Part shown: positions 24,801 to 33,893 of the stretch, piece after piece
How the letters are laid out: the number at the start of each line of letters is the position of its first letter
How positions within the stretch are numbered: position 1 is the first letter of the stretch
NCBI GenBank assembly: GCA_022870745.1
Contig: CP085323.1
Location: 1,054,001 to 1,118,000 of the forward strand
Source: Silvibacterium acidisoli
Lineage (GTDB): Bacteria > Acidobacteriota > Terriglobia > Terriglobales > Acidobacteriaceae
Direction: 5' to 3'
DNA length: 64,000 nucleotides
Program-made: the position numbers and the translations under genes
Notes under the pieces: generated by a model
The model's database searches: none
Seen by the model: only the letters and a program-made list of their open reading frames with translations
Told to the model about the DNA's origin: nothing

Positions 24801-27800
24801 CGGACGGCACCTCACTTGACTGGCTCGTGGTTGGCGCAGCGGTTGGAATCAGCGGAACCTTCTCCGCGCCGCAGGTAACGGTCACCCCTACGTTCCTGCT
24901 GTTCAATCTCACATTACCGGGACAAAGTGCTGTTCCGGTTGCGAATCTGGCTGACCCCGGCTCGCTCACGCCGCAGCTTGTGCAGGACGCATTCCGCCTC
25001 GGCCTGCAGGTGGTGCTGCCAACCGCTGTAACCATGGAGCCTTTTCGCACCGCCTACAATCTGCTGGCTACCATGGGGCTGGCGCTGCCCAACGAGGCGG
25101 GGCAGCAGCTGGGCATCAACCCTGCAGGGTGGCGCGGCCTGCTTGCTGATCCACTTAGCTTCTGCAAGGACCGGCTGATCGCACTGGCTGCCGATCCTGC
25201 CACGCAGTCGAGCTTCCTGACCATCCTGCAACAGCTCACAGGAGTTACGCTGCCGACGATTCCGGCAAGCGTGCTGGATTTTCTCGCAGCAATGGGACTC
25301 ACACGGTCCAAGGAAGCGGGATATGTCGTCATTCCCTCGAACTACGTTGCGCTCTTCTCGCACCCGGTTGTTTATGTGCAGACAGCCTTTGCAGCTCTGC
25401 TGGCCGACGAAGTACGGCTCGCTGCGCTACTGGCCTCGCTGCAACAAAGCAGTGGCGTTATAACCTTCAGCAAATTTCAGCTACAAGTATTCTCCGGCCC
25501 GGTGGTGCAGATCACGTTGCCGCCCGGCTCGGTTTCTGCCGGAACCATGCTGGAGGTTTCGGGTGTGCTGCGCGTGGCGCTCAATGCAGGAGCGCAGAGC
25601 TTCAGCCTGGCCATGACGCTCTACAATCCGCAGATCGGCATCGGTTTCGCACCGACACTGACGGGCAACTTCTCCGGCGACTTTGCGATCACGCAATTTA
25701 TCACCTTCGGCGACGGCACACAGCCTGCTCCCGCTCCGCTTAAGATATGGCCATTCAACAGCACAGAATTTGTCAACGCTTTCGCTACGGTTGCACCGTT
25801 CTACGCGCTGTCGATCATGATTTCTCAGGTCATCGATCCGCAACTGTTACAGAAATACACGCTGGTGCAGGCACTCTTCGCCATCCTCGGCATCGCTGAA
25901 CAGGATCAGGACGGCACATGGCACACCAAGGCCCTGCTGGGTCTGTTCGAGGATCCGCTTGGCTGGCTGTTAAGTGACGCCGTTCTCGGCGCGGATGGCA
26001 AGCTCAACATCCCGCAACTGAACAAGCTGCTCCTGCAGGTTCCCAACGTTACCGGCACAAAGCCCACGATTCAGCAGATCGCAAACGGTATCCAACTAGG
26101 AGCATTGCCATACAACCTGCAGATTGCACTCACCGCAGACAAGGCCACAAACCAGGTTGTGATCTCGCCCAGCATCACCGGTACGATCCCTGTTGCAGGA
26201 GGGGCCGCTTCCGTCACGGGTCTTGTCTTCAACCTGTCGCTTGGACCGGATTTCCAACCGGGATTTGGCGGCACCGTCACGATGGCGATCAAATCGCCAT
26301 CACTCAGCGTGACAACCGGCTACGACAAAGCATTCCTGCTCTCGGTAACGTTGAGCGGCGATCCACCTGCGGTCCTGCAACTGGTGCCTTTTACCGGCTG
26401 GCAGCAACTGCTGAGCACTCTGGCATCGTATGCCGCCGCTCAAATCGTTCCACAACTCACGACTCAGCTCCTGCAGGCTCTCTCAGAGAACGGCGCAGCC
26501 GCGTTCGCCACAGCCATGCAGACGGCTGGTACGAATCTCAACGTGAGCGCCCTGTTAAGTGCCCTGGTCGCTTCTGGAGGCACGCTGGACGATCTCGAAA
26601 CCGCCGCGCTCAACTGGCTCGGCCAGAGGTTGACTGCGACGAACATGACGCAGACCGCGCAAGCCGTCGTAGCTCTTCTACAGCTTGCCCTGGGCAACAG
26701 CGTCACCTCCAGCGGAGGGCTGGTCAGCTACATCCCCTCGCAATCTTTGCCACTCTCGCTGCAAGCGGGAGCGCAGGGCAACACCCTGGGAGTATGGGCA
26801 TCCATCACGATGCCTTCAAACCTTGCGGTACAGCTCTCCGTCGCGCCTACGGGCCTAGCCCTGCCTTACGATCCCGCCACAGGAGCCATTACCGGCGGTC
26901 CCGAGTTTTCTTTCGGGCTGGGCATCGGTATTCCCATCAAGGGTGAAACGAATATGCCGTTGCTCTCGATGGGATTCGCCAACCAGAAGTTCACTGCCGG
27001 CTTCGATCCCATGGGCACGCCCAGCACGCAAAGCGATCTTTACGTCGAATTACTGCCGCAATTTTTCTCCAACCCTCAAAACCTTGAGCAGGAGGTAGAA
27101 GCATGGCTGTTAGATGTCTTCACGCAGGTGGTTCCGCGTTATCTCTCGCTTGTCATGCTGAACCAATCCACGGTCAAGGGCTGGCTGGATAGCTCCCTCT
27201 TCAGCACCACCACGCCGGGAACAGTCCTCGTCGCATCCGGACTGCTGGTCAAGAACGAAAATCTCTACCTGTTACAAACCTTCGCCGCGCTGAGCAGCCT
27301 GACAGTGAGCGCATTCCTGGCCAATCTCCTGAAAGCGCTTCTCTCGGTACAGGTCAAGATTCTGGACTTCGGTGCGAAAGGTCAGGTCTGGATTGGTCCC
27401 AACGAGGCGGGGTCGAGCAATTACGGCATCATGATTGCCGCGCAGAACCTGAGCCTCGACGTCGCGCCCAACTTCGTCTTCCAGCTCGGAGCATCGGACT
27501 CCGCCTGGATCACCGCTGCCGGCGGCCCAACCGGCCTGCATGCCGGACTGAATGTCTTTGTCCCGATCGATGAGAACGGCATTTACTTCGAGAAGCTCCT
27601 GCTGCAGTTAGTCAACATCGGAGTGGACTTTGTAGGACGCAACAAGGCGCCCCTGATCGATCTAAGCCGCTTCACCGTGCGGGCAATTCAACCACGCGGC
27701 CTGCTGCTGTTCGATTTTGCCAAAGGTGGCACGCCTAACGTGTGGGGTGGCGAGGTCACGATTGCGGACATTGGCATCTCGCTTTCTCCGCAGTCCATCG

Positions 27801-30800
27801 GCTCGGGGGGGAATCCGGTAGCGCAGAATCTGCTCGGGTCCGGCTCTTCTGACGGCGGCGCAGGCACGGAAGGAAACGCTGCCAATCCGCCATTCTCGTT
27901 CCAGGCAGGTTATGTCTCGAACAATGGAACCGGTAAATCCGTCGTGGAACTGCTGCAGGGCGGGCAGGTGGCACAGGAGCTCTGGTTCCCCGTGCAAAGC
28001 GGATTCGGACCGATCCATGTCAATCTACTGGGCGTCAAATGGATCTCCCCACAAACCGCGGGCGTGGGCTTCGATGGAAACCTCAATCTCGCGGGGTTGG
28101 GTGTCGCGGTTAAAAAGCTCACTGTCAGCTTCAATGTTTTTGCGCCCACTGACTACACGCAATACCAGCTCGATCTTGCCGGCCTTGATGTGACCTTCAA
28201 CAATGGCCCGGTCGCCATTGCAGGCGGTTTCCTCAAACAGACCAATCCGCTGCAATATACCGGAACCGCGACGCTGAGCTGCGCCAGCTTCACCTTCAAC
28301 GCAATCGGCTCTTACGCGGTGGTTCCGGTAAACGCGTCGCTGCCCGGCTGCCAGCAGGCAGGTGGAGACTGCCCCACGGCCGCATCACTCTTCATCTTCG
28401 TGAACCTCAATGCTCCGCTCGGCGGGCCGCCTGCGTTCTTCATTACCGGACTTGCCGCCGGGTTTGGTTACAACCGGAACATCCTCATTCCCGCAGTCGG
28501 CGATATCTCCACGTTCCCATTTGTCATGGGAGCCACCGATCCGAGCTACTTCACTTCGGATGATCCCGCGACTGTGCTCACCCAGATTTCAAACATCGTT
28601 CCTCCGGAAATCGGCGCGTACTGGGTCGCCGCCGGGATCAAGTTCACCAGCTTCGAGCTGCTGAATACCTTTGCGCTGCTCTTTGTGAAGTTCGGCAAGG
28701 GCTTCGAGCTGGACCTGGTAGGCGTAACCTCGGCCGCGCTACCGCCAAGGAGCCCGCTGACGCTCGCCTACATGGAGCTTGGCATCCTGATCTCGTTCCG
28801 TCCCGACGAGGGCTACATCGCCGTGCAGGCGCAGCTTACTCCGAACTCTTATTTACTGGCTCCACCCTGCAGGCTTACCGGAGGATTCGCATTCATTCTC
28901 TGGTTTTCAGGCGACTTCGTGCTTACCCTGGGCGGCTACAACCCGCTCTTCAGCAAGCCGCCGCAATATCCTGAGGTCCCACGCCTCGGCTTCACATGGC
29001 CGGTGTCGGTCTCCGCAGGCGAGCTGAAGATCGCTGGCGGAGCCTATTTCGCGCTCACTCCCACGGCCATCATGGCGGGCGGTTATCTGCAGGTGGCCTT
29101 CACACTTGGCCCGATCCGCGCATGGCTCAACGCAGGTGCTGACTTCCTCATCCAGTGGAAACCTTTCTATTACGACATCTCTGTCGAGGTCTCCATCGGC
29201 GTGGCTTTCCATACCGAGATTCTGGGAATTTCCATCACGATCTCCGCCTCGCTCGGAGCGGCGCTTCACATCTGGGGACCTGAGACCGCCGGATATGCGG
29301 AAATCAACTGGTATGTGATCTCGTTCACGATCCCCATCGGCGACCAGAACAAGAATCTCCAGACCCAGCCACTGGGTACCTGGGACGATTTCGCAAACGC
29401 CTTCCTGCCGCCTGCGGACACGTCTGTACATAGCGGGATCGAGAGCGAAGATCCTCAGCCTCCGGGCGCGGTCCTGACACTCAGCGCAAGCGCCGGTGCG
29501 CTCTCCGGGCCTGCGGGTAATGGAGCCAACGGACAACCCAATGCGTGGGCCCTGACCATGGCCAACTGGCAGATCCAGGTCAGCACGGCGGTGCCAGCCA
29601 CATCCCTGCAGCTCAACGGAGTGGCGCAGGCTAGCGGCAAACCCATGGGCGTCCGCCCGATGAACCTGTCTTCCGCTACCACGCCGCTTTCCGTCACGCT
29701 TTCCTCCTGGAACGCTCCAACGAGTACATGGATACCGCTGACGCTCAGCGAAACCACCCTCACGCTCGGCATACTCAGCAACGATGCGCCCATGGCCCTC
29801 TGGGGTCAGGGCGCACTCAACCTCGACTCGCCGCCTACTGCGCCCTTCAGTATCGCCGGAGCCTGCGTTGGCCTTACCGTCTCCGGTGTCGATTTCACCT
29901 ACAGCAATCCAATCGGCCCCATTCCCTTGCAACAGGCGTTTGCCTTTGCTCCGGCCACGCCACGCAGCTTTCCGAATCAGCCGCAATGGACAGCTCCGCC
30001 AGCCAATACACAAAGCGGCGCCTTGCAGCGGTTGAGCGAAACCGTCATGGCGCCAGCGGTTATCGACATGCGTAACCAGGTGCTGGCGGCACTGGAAGGC
30101 ATGGGGATGAATGTCTTAAAGAACCCTCAACTCCCGGTCATCGCTGCGTATGCGGACGCTCTTTTTCAGGCGCCACCCTATCTCGCTCCGGTAGGAGTCG
30201 ACTCCGCGCCGGCGCCAGCGACCATCGGATCGGCGCCGCAACTTGCCGCAGCGACGAAGTCTCAAACCGTTACGCCGCAGACGCCGGCATCCATCCAGCT
30301 CATCGGCGGCATTTATCGCAACTCCTGGCCCGGCAATCAGGCCGTTCGCAAAGTTCGCAGCCGGGGCGGCGAGGAAGGGATGCGCCTTCAGATGCCGGTG
30401 GCACGACAGACCGGCCGGTGGATTGGTCCACTTCGCTCCGGTGTGCCCAATTCCAACCTGTCGCTGCTGCGAGCACAAATGCCGCAGACCGGCAACGCTT
30501 CAGAACCGGTGGGAGAGCGGCTCAGTGTGGCCCCTGGTGCAGCCTTGCTCGTCGAAACCAGCCTTCCTGCCGGAGCTAAGGCAATCGCAAGCGTTTCAGG
30601 AAATATCCCCGTAAGAGTCTGGGCATTGAACGCATATGACGAGCTGGTCGGTGCAAATCTAGTGGAGCCCGGCAACAACGTTACGTTGCCCTCCGATATC
30701 TCGCATGCCGTGATGAGCGGCGAAAGCCGTCGCACCGTGCAATCGGATAAGACGGTTGGCTGGCAACTCTCCAGCACACTCACGCAGGTGGGCCGTTACA

Positions 30801-31417
30801 GCTTCATCGGCGACGCCTGCCTGGTTCGTCCGCAGGCCACGCCGGCCCGCATGCAGGATCGTCGTCATACCTGCCACGGATCAGTCGATGGCGCCTGCAT
30901 TCTCCGCAACAACACGGTACATATCGGCGGCAGGAATGTTCCGGGATGGGTGGAAACGATGCTTGCAGGGGCAATGATCGGGCCGTCAGGGTCGGTCGCA
31001 GTCTGTCTCCGTAACATCACGGCGGAGGCCGCCGGCAAAACAAACATCAGCCTGGCGTGGACAGCGGAACCGTGGCAGCCCACGTATGAATTCTCGTTCG
31101 CCCCTCAGCAGGTTCTTTCTGCCACGGACGGTTGCATCCTCGTCTTCAACGTGCCCGCGGGCACGGTCGAAGCATGGCTCGCGGTGCTTGTTCCGGGCAG
31201 CATCGAGTATCAGCTCGAAGGTGTCTGGGGTATCAGCGCTCCTCCGGGACAGGTGGCTCGTCTCTGGCCAGGCCTGACCGGCCTGGTCGACGGAATTCCG
31301 CCCACGTTGGACCAGACAGAGTGGAGCACGGTGTCCGTCAACATTCCTCAACAATCGGTGAGCCAGCAGCCCGACAGCTCCGCACCGGTCTCTGGCGTGA
31401 AGGGAGTTACCAAGTGA
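21860..31417 (+). CDS. Giant 3185-residue protein with DUF6603-like core
   Basis: One uninterrupted frame of 9.6 kb; ATG at 21860 after a GGTGGA box. No signal peptide or membrane anchor. The N-terminal half has repeats of about 260-280 residues, each with a GSGT..P-aromatic motif (ATGSGTRENPWNIAI, VTGTGSPLDPWKASL, IPGSGTLEDPFHVPL). It is rich in Leu, Ala, Gly, Thr and poor in charge, suggesting long beta-sheets. Residues about 2010-2500 resemble DUF6603: AGLDVTFNNGPVAIAGGFL, GGYNPLFSKPPQYPEVPRLGF, FALTPTAIMAGGYLQVAF. The C-terminal third (2500-3185) has Ala/Pro-rich linkers, a basic patch near 2830 and a beta-rich end. Its stop overlaps the next start (GTGA). Role unknown: scaffold, toxin-like cargo or lipid conduit are guesses. 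Confidence 0.82.
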   Translation: MGTQTIRYADIGAGDNSPIEISGLDPTVAKLGLAVGLLQPGEGVDTYLLNTAWFADPLGATQLSLTTNGPQLADLIAALLGSLGGTALGIPLENTRNLGTWYPILNPSTGQPTGLYLVSQTTGALSIFSLGINYNWPLGDTFAIRAWGLLPILQVGNASYELIIGQDSAPLTVGIETASSTPLINAYGLQLAGMRLTGSLALLPDASASISLEAVGLQLPGESEPKDRSLSDLEQLTGTQILATVSTIFVAAMSDALGTPDNPQLGYVLPVLGMSPVLPQAVQTLFPDAVMPLLRWDEMITAAINGGNPAQPFKNWFSALLSTPDVMGAWLASIQGLEGLTPSAATGSGTRENPWNIAILSNSVGALSFQFATLVNKDGSRTFYPGLAFRSSKVQLGTSQAALQMAADLELAQFNLSLGGVSGDPTNLAFASTMMLVGFGETSGVNNPLFSGSIAGQQYTFGSLVAGLRIGYANGQLNVVPSFTLTGLDTPAGTFLALDLLQPMKVLQETQTVVAGLINSALQQMFGITADSAGTPSYALAALLGVVPPGVGTGNTWPANLDPPLSATQLFNSVQNPVQAMATYYYNIVNSTATIGSQAPFFYMLREMATLLQALTQVATPSVTGTGSPLDPWKASLTDPGTLVADVIAYTAPQPNGADRLVLGIDLGLQLVPTAGLNVNLILSLELLALDLSLANGAVSCAPQILPGLGLSLSLPDGYTSPAVCGTSISVSASSAQMGWSPYSGWSWSMEVGQPALISGGHSYPVGQNMVYTQGQSLEDLVLQQAATFGQILVGVLGLATMQANDRAGLAFAGILGLLPNLGPLMPEGLTWPGSMPTLTVTSFNDPFQILRTQLVGIFSTPANLQAALQLLAWASSNSATVPAIPGSGTLEDPFHVPLGLPANIGMAIWSDGTAGTAGIGLDNYGVLNVSSSVQCTSSIVVRLLNVTLSTGAPVVVAGVPGLSVTCKMANPGGQLLPPTADGTSLDWLVVGAAVGISGTFSAPQVTVTPTFLLFNLTLPGQSAVPVANLADPGSLTPQLVQDAFRLGLQVVLPTAVTMEPFRTAYNLLATMGLALPNEAGQQLGINPAGWRGLLADPLSFCKDRLIALAADPATQSSFLTILQQLTGVTLPTIPASVLDFLAAMGLTRSKEAGYVVIPSNYVALFSHPVVYVQTAFAALLADEVRLAALLASLQQSSGVITFSKFQLQVFSGPVVQITLPPGSVSAGTMLEVSGVLRVALNAGAQSFSLAMTLYNPQIGIGFAPTLTGNFSGDFAITQFITFGDGTQPAPAPLKIWPFNSTEFVNAFATVAPFYALSIMISQVIDPQLLQKYTLVQALFAILGIAEQDQDGTWHTKALLGLFEDPLGWLLSDAVLGADGKLNIPQLNKLLLQVPNVTGTKPTIQQIANGIQLGALPYNLQIALTADKATNQVVISPSITGTIPVAGGAASVTGLVFNLSLGPDFQPGFGGTVTMAIKSPSLSVTTGYDKAFLLSVTLSGDPPAVLQLVPFTGWQQLLSTLASYAAAQIVPQLTTQLLQALSENGAAAFATAMQTAGTNLNVSALLSALVASGGTLDDLETAALNWLGQRLTATNMTQTAQAVVALLQLALGNSVTSSGGLVSYIPSQSLPLSLQAGAQGNTLGVWASITMPSNLAVQLSVAPTGLALPYDPATGAITGGPEFSFGLGIGIPIKGETNMPLLSMGFANQKFTAGFDPMGTPSTQSDLYVELLPQFFSNPQNLEQEVEAWLLDVFTQVVPRYLSLVMLNQSTVKGWLDSSLFSTTTPGTVLVASGLLVKNENLYLLQTFAALSSLTVSAFLANLLKALLSVQVKILDFGAKGQVWIGPNEAGSSNYGIMIAAQNLSLDVAPNFVFQLGASDSAWITAAGGPTGLHAGLNVFVPIDENGIYFEKLLLQLVNIGVDFVGRNKAPLIDLSRFTVRAIQPRGLLLFDFAKGGTPNVWGGEVTIADIGISLSPQSIGSGGNPVAQNLLGSGSSDGGAGTEGNAANPPFSFQAGYVSNNGTGKSVVELLQGGQVAQELWFPVQSGFGPIHVNLLGVKWISPQTAGVGFDGNLNLAGLGVAVKKLTVSFNVFAPTDYTQYQLDLAGLDVTFNNGPVAIAGGFLKQTNPLQYTGTATLSCASFTFNAIGSYAVVPVNASLPGCQQAGGDCPTAASLFIFVNLNAPLGGPPAFFITGLAAGFGYNRNILIPAVGDISTFPFVMGATDPSYFTSDDPATVLTQISNIVPPEIGAYWVAAGIKFTSFELLNTFALLFVKFGKGFELDLVGVTSAALPPRSPLTLAYMELGILISFRPDEGYIAVQAQLTPNSYLLAPPCRLTGGFAFILWFSGDFVLTLGGYNPLFSKPPQYPEVPRLGFTWPVSVSAGELKIAGGAYFALTPTAIMAGGYLQVAFTLGPIRAWLNAGADFLIQWKPFYYDISVEVSIGVAFHTEILGISITISASLGAALHIWGPETAGYAEINWYVISFTIPIGDQNKNLQTQPLGTWDDFANAFLPPADTSVHSGIESEDPQPPGAVLTLSASAGALSGPAGNGANGQPNAWALTMANWQIQVSTAVPATSLQLNGVAQASGKPMGVRPMNLSSATTPLSVTLSSWNAPTSTWIPLTLSETTLTLGILSNDAPMALWGQGALNLDSPPTAPFSIAGACVGLTVSGVDFTYSNPIGPIPLQQAFAFAPATPRSFPNQPQWTAPPANTQSGALQRLSETVMAPAVIDMRNQVLAALEGMGMNVLKNPQLPVIAAYADALFQAPPYLAPVGVDSAPAPATIGSAPQLAAATKSQTVTPQTPASIQLIGGIYRNSWPGNQAVRKVRSRGGEEGMRLQMPVARQTGRWIGPLRSGVPNSNLSLLRAQMPQTGNASEPVGERLSVAPGAALLVETSLPAGAKAIASVSGNIPVRVWALNAYDELVGANLVEPGNNVTLPSDISHAVMSGESRRTVQSDKTVGWQLSSTLTQVGRYSFIGDACLVRPQATPARMQDRRHTCHGSVDGACILRNNTVHIGGRNVPGWVETMLAGAMIGPSGSVAVCLRNITAEAAGKTNISLAWTAEPWQPTYEFSFAPQQVLSATDGCILVFNVPAGTVEAWLAVLVPGSIEYQLEGVWGISAPPGQVARLWPGLTGLVDGIPPTLDQTEWSTVSVNIPQQSVSQQPDSSAPVSGVKGVTK

Positions 31418-33015
31418 GCCGCCCAATCCGCAAGGGCAATATCGCCATGGCTGCCGATGGAGCTCCCCTGCAGCCCGGTCAGGTGCAGTTCTACCAGGCC
31501 ATTCTGCCACCTCTGCCCGCACTCGATTATCAACTCGCCGCAACGCTGCCAATACAGCTCGCGGGACAAACCGGCAATCCGCCCACGTATCTGAGCACGC
31601 AGCAGTTTTCCATCACCGGCCCGCGTTTCCTGCTGGAGCCCAATACAGTGCAGCAGGTCTATCCGCCTGCCAACCTCGCCGGTGTATACAACGAAGTCAT
31701 TCCCCACGCAGTGCTGCGCGCGCGCACGCTGCCGTGGGCGCGCTCCATCGACGGGTCGTCTCCGCAGCCTGGGGTCGTGCCGCCAACATGGATGGCGCTG
31801 CTGACTCTATACCCCGCTGACCTCGTTTATCAGTCCAATCCCATTCCCGTGCAGCAGGGCCCGCTCAGCGCGTTCCTCGCCCCGGCCAGTGGAGTCATTG
31901 TTCCGGACATTCCCGCGACTGAATTCACCGCGGACCAGCTCAGTCAACCGCTGCTCTACATCGAGTTGCCGCAGAGCACGTTCTGGGGCATCGCTCCTAC
32001 GCTTGCCGATCTGCCTTATCTCGCGCATGCCCGCGAAGTGAACACCGACGGCAAAGAGATCCTTGGCCTCGATGAGGACGGCTATTTCTCCGTGGTGGTG
32101 GGCGAGCGCCTGCTCATGGCAGGCACGCAGGCTGGCCCGACGATTAACACGATGTTGCTGGTCTCGCTCGAAGGCCTGTCCGCGCAACTGCCGGTCGATG
32201 GCCAATCAGCACCGAGCGGAGCGGAGAGCACGCTGGTGCGCATCTGTGTGCTGGCGAGCTGGGCTGTTCCCTGCACGCAATCCTCGGGCGACTTCCTTGA
32301 AATTATGCAGAACCTGAGCATCGATCTGCTGCGCATGCCCGCCGGTGGGCCTGCCGCGTCAACTGACGCGCAGACCATTGCCGAACATGCGGTGGGCTGG
32401 GGCTACGTGCCACTGCTCAACAACACCCGCTCCGGAGAAGAGACCACTTCCTGGTATCGCGGTCCGTGTACACCGGTGGGCACATCGATCGATCCGGGCG
32501 GCCCTTACCAATACAGCGACCACGCCATCCGTTATGATCCTGGCCCGGACGACAACAGTCAGCCAGGTACCGGAATGTTCGATATGAGCTATGCCTGCGC
32601 CTGGCAAATCGGACGCCTGCTTGCCCTATCCAATGGCGCCTTCTGCTCAGCGCTTGCGGAATGGCGCACACAGCTCGCCAATCAGCAAAACGAAGCGGAA
32701 GCTACAAGCGGCATGCTGCTGCGGGTGCCGGGCGGCGTGACTGCACTCGGCGCGCCTGCCACTGCCGCCGGCCTGATGTCCAATGCCCGGTCCGCTCTGC
32801 GTGGATTCCTGGCGCAGGCAGGACAGGCAGCCGCGGACGGGGCTGTTCCTCACAAGATTCCACACACCGACCGTGATCTGGCCCGCATGCCTGGCGCTCT
32901 TAGCTCCGCAGACATCGAGGACATTCTTGCGCAGCCGGGCGATCCGGTGCTCAACCTCGTTCACAAAGCACTGGGCACAGTTCCGGGCAGAACATCGGGA
33001 GAGAGACAGTTATGA
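31414..33015 (+). CDS. Uncharacterised 533-residue protein coupled to the giant protein
   Basis: Start is a GTG at 31414 after GGGAG, overlapping the giant gene's stop by 4 nt. No signal peptide. The N-terminal 110 residues are beta-like (LPPLPALDYQLAATLPIQL, FSITGPRFLLEPNTV), followed by HAVLRARTLPWARSIDG and WMALLTLYPADLVYQ. The middle has conserved-looking YIELPQSTFWGIAPTLADLPYLAH. The C-terminal third is helical. Six or more Cys occur without a clear motif. I do not recognise the family. Tight coupling implies stoichiometric production with the giant protein, perhaps as a baseplate-like or cap subunit (inference). Confidence 0.72.
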   Translation: MSRPIRKGNIAMAADGAPLQPGQVQFYQAILPPLPALDYQLAATLPIQLAGQTGNPPTYLSTQQFSITGPRFLLEPNTVQQVYPPANLAGVYNEVIPHAVLRARTLPWARSIDGSSPQPGVVPPTWMALLTLYPADLVYQSNPIPVQQGPLSAFLAPASGVIVPDIPATEFTADQLSQPLLYIELPQSTFWGIAPTLADLPYLAHAREVNTDGKEILGLDEDGYFSVVVGERLLMAGTQAGPTINTMLLVSLEGLSAQLPVDGQSAPSGAESTLVRICVLASWAVPCTQSSGDFLEIMQNLSIDLLRMPAGGPAASTDAQTIAEHAVGWGYVPLLNNTRSGEETTSWYRGPCTPVGTSIDPGGPYQYSDHAIRYDPGPDDNSQPGTGMFDMSYACAWQIGRLLALSNGAFCSALAEWRTQLANQQNEAEATSGMLLRVPGGVTALGAPATAAGLMSNARSALRGFLAQAGQAAADGAVPHKIPHTDRDLARMPGALSSADIEDILAQPGDPVLNLVHKALGTVPGRTSGERQL

Positions 33016-33893
33016 TCAGCGCCCTGCAACGCGCTTCTCTCAGCTTCCATTCGCTTGTGGCCCGTGCCGCAGGTCCGCAGCAGGAAGCTACGCCAGCGGT
33101 CCCAAAGGTCATCCTTGACTGGTTGGCGAGACTCTTCACGCTCGAAGGGGTACCGTTCGAGTATCTCGTCGTTAACCCAGTCATGCTGCCGCAGGAGTCG
33201 GTCCGCTTTTTCGTGATCGACGCCAACTGGCTCTACCGCGCGGTCGAAGGAGCAGTCAGCGCCGGCGTCTCTTCCAGCCGCGATGTCATCGCCACGCTGA
33301 GACTGCTGGAAAGCCAGCTCGGCAAGCAGCTGCCCAGCTACGCAATGACCCTGCGCTCCCGTGCTCGCGGCCTCGCCGTGGAGGATCCGCCGCCACCCGC
33401 TCCAAACGTTGCATGGAGCGGCTGCCTGATTCGTTCGATCGCAGTCTCCGGCTGGCCCGGAATCGAAGTTGCGGCCACGGACAGCACCGGCAAAGCCTGC
33501 AAGCTCATCCGCATGGATCGGCTCTCGCCCAGCGTTCTGTTTTGCCTCTTCGCGGGAGTGGCGACCACGGTCAACGTCATGGAGCCGCCGGAAACCCTTC
33601 ATTTTGGCGTCTTTTTCAACCAATCGCAGGGATATGTCTTTCTTCGCAGCCTTGGCTACAACGGTTCCACACCGGGCAAGCAGGTCACGCCCAATATCGA
33701 GCAGAACGTTGCCTTCCGGTCTTCTACTGCGTACCCCGGCGTTGTCAAAACCGCGTCCACGGCCGTTGGCCTTCAGAACGCACTTCTCCAGAACGGGCTG
33801 ATGGCGCCCGGATCCACAATCACCGCCGCGGAATACGCGGTTCAGATGGTTCAGGCCGCCGGCCTGCAAAGCTTCGAGCAGGGGGCATCATGA
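33012..33893 (+). CDS. Uncharacterised 293-residue protein
   Basis: ATG at 33012 overlaps the upstream stop by 4 nt (ATGA). Its N terminus could form an amphipathic helix (MISALQRASLSFHSLVARAAG) but lacks a clear signal-peptide cleavage site. Central features: VPFEYLVVNPVMLPQESVRFFVIDANWLYRAVEGAVS and SGWPGIEVAATDSTGKACKLIRMDRLSPSVLFCLFAG. The C-terminal half reads like a beta-sandwich subunit (LHFGVFFNQSQGYVFLRSLG). No enzyme motif. It probably forms part of one complex with the giant protein and its neighbours; function not known. Confidence 0.7.
   Translation: MISALQRASLSFHSLVARAAGPQQEATPAVPKVILDWLARLFTLEGVPFEYLVVNPVMLPQESVRFFVIDANWLYRAVEGAVSAGVSSSRDVIATLRLLESQLGKQLPSYAMTLRSRARGLAVEDPPPPAPNVAWSGCLIRSIAVSGWPGIEVAATDSTGKACKLIRMDRLSPSVLFCLFAGVATTVNVMEPPETLHFGVFFNQSQGYVFLRSLGYNGSTPGKQVTPNIEQNVAFRSSTAYPGVVKTASTAVGLQNALLQNGLMAPGSTITAAEYAVQMVQAAGLQSFEQGAS

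Noticed and set aside
21860-31417. Nonribosomal peptide or polyketide megasynthase
   Set aside because: The giant protein has no adenylation, condensation, ketosynthase or carrier motifs; the ACP and KAS are separate small proteins.
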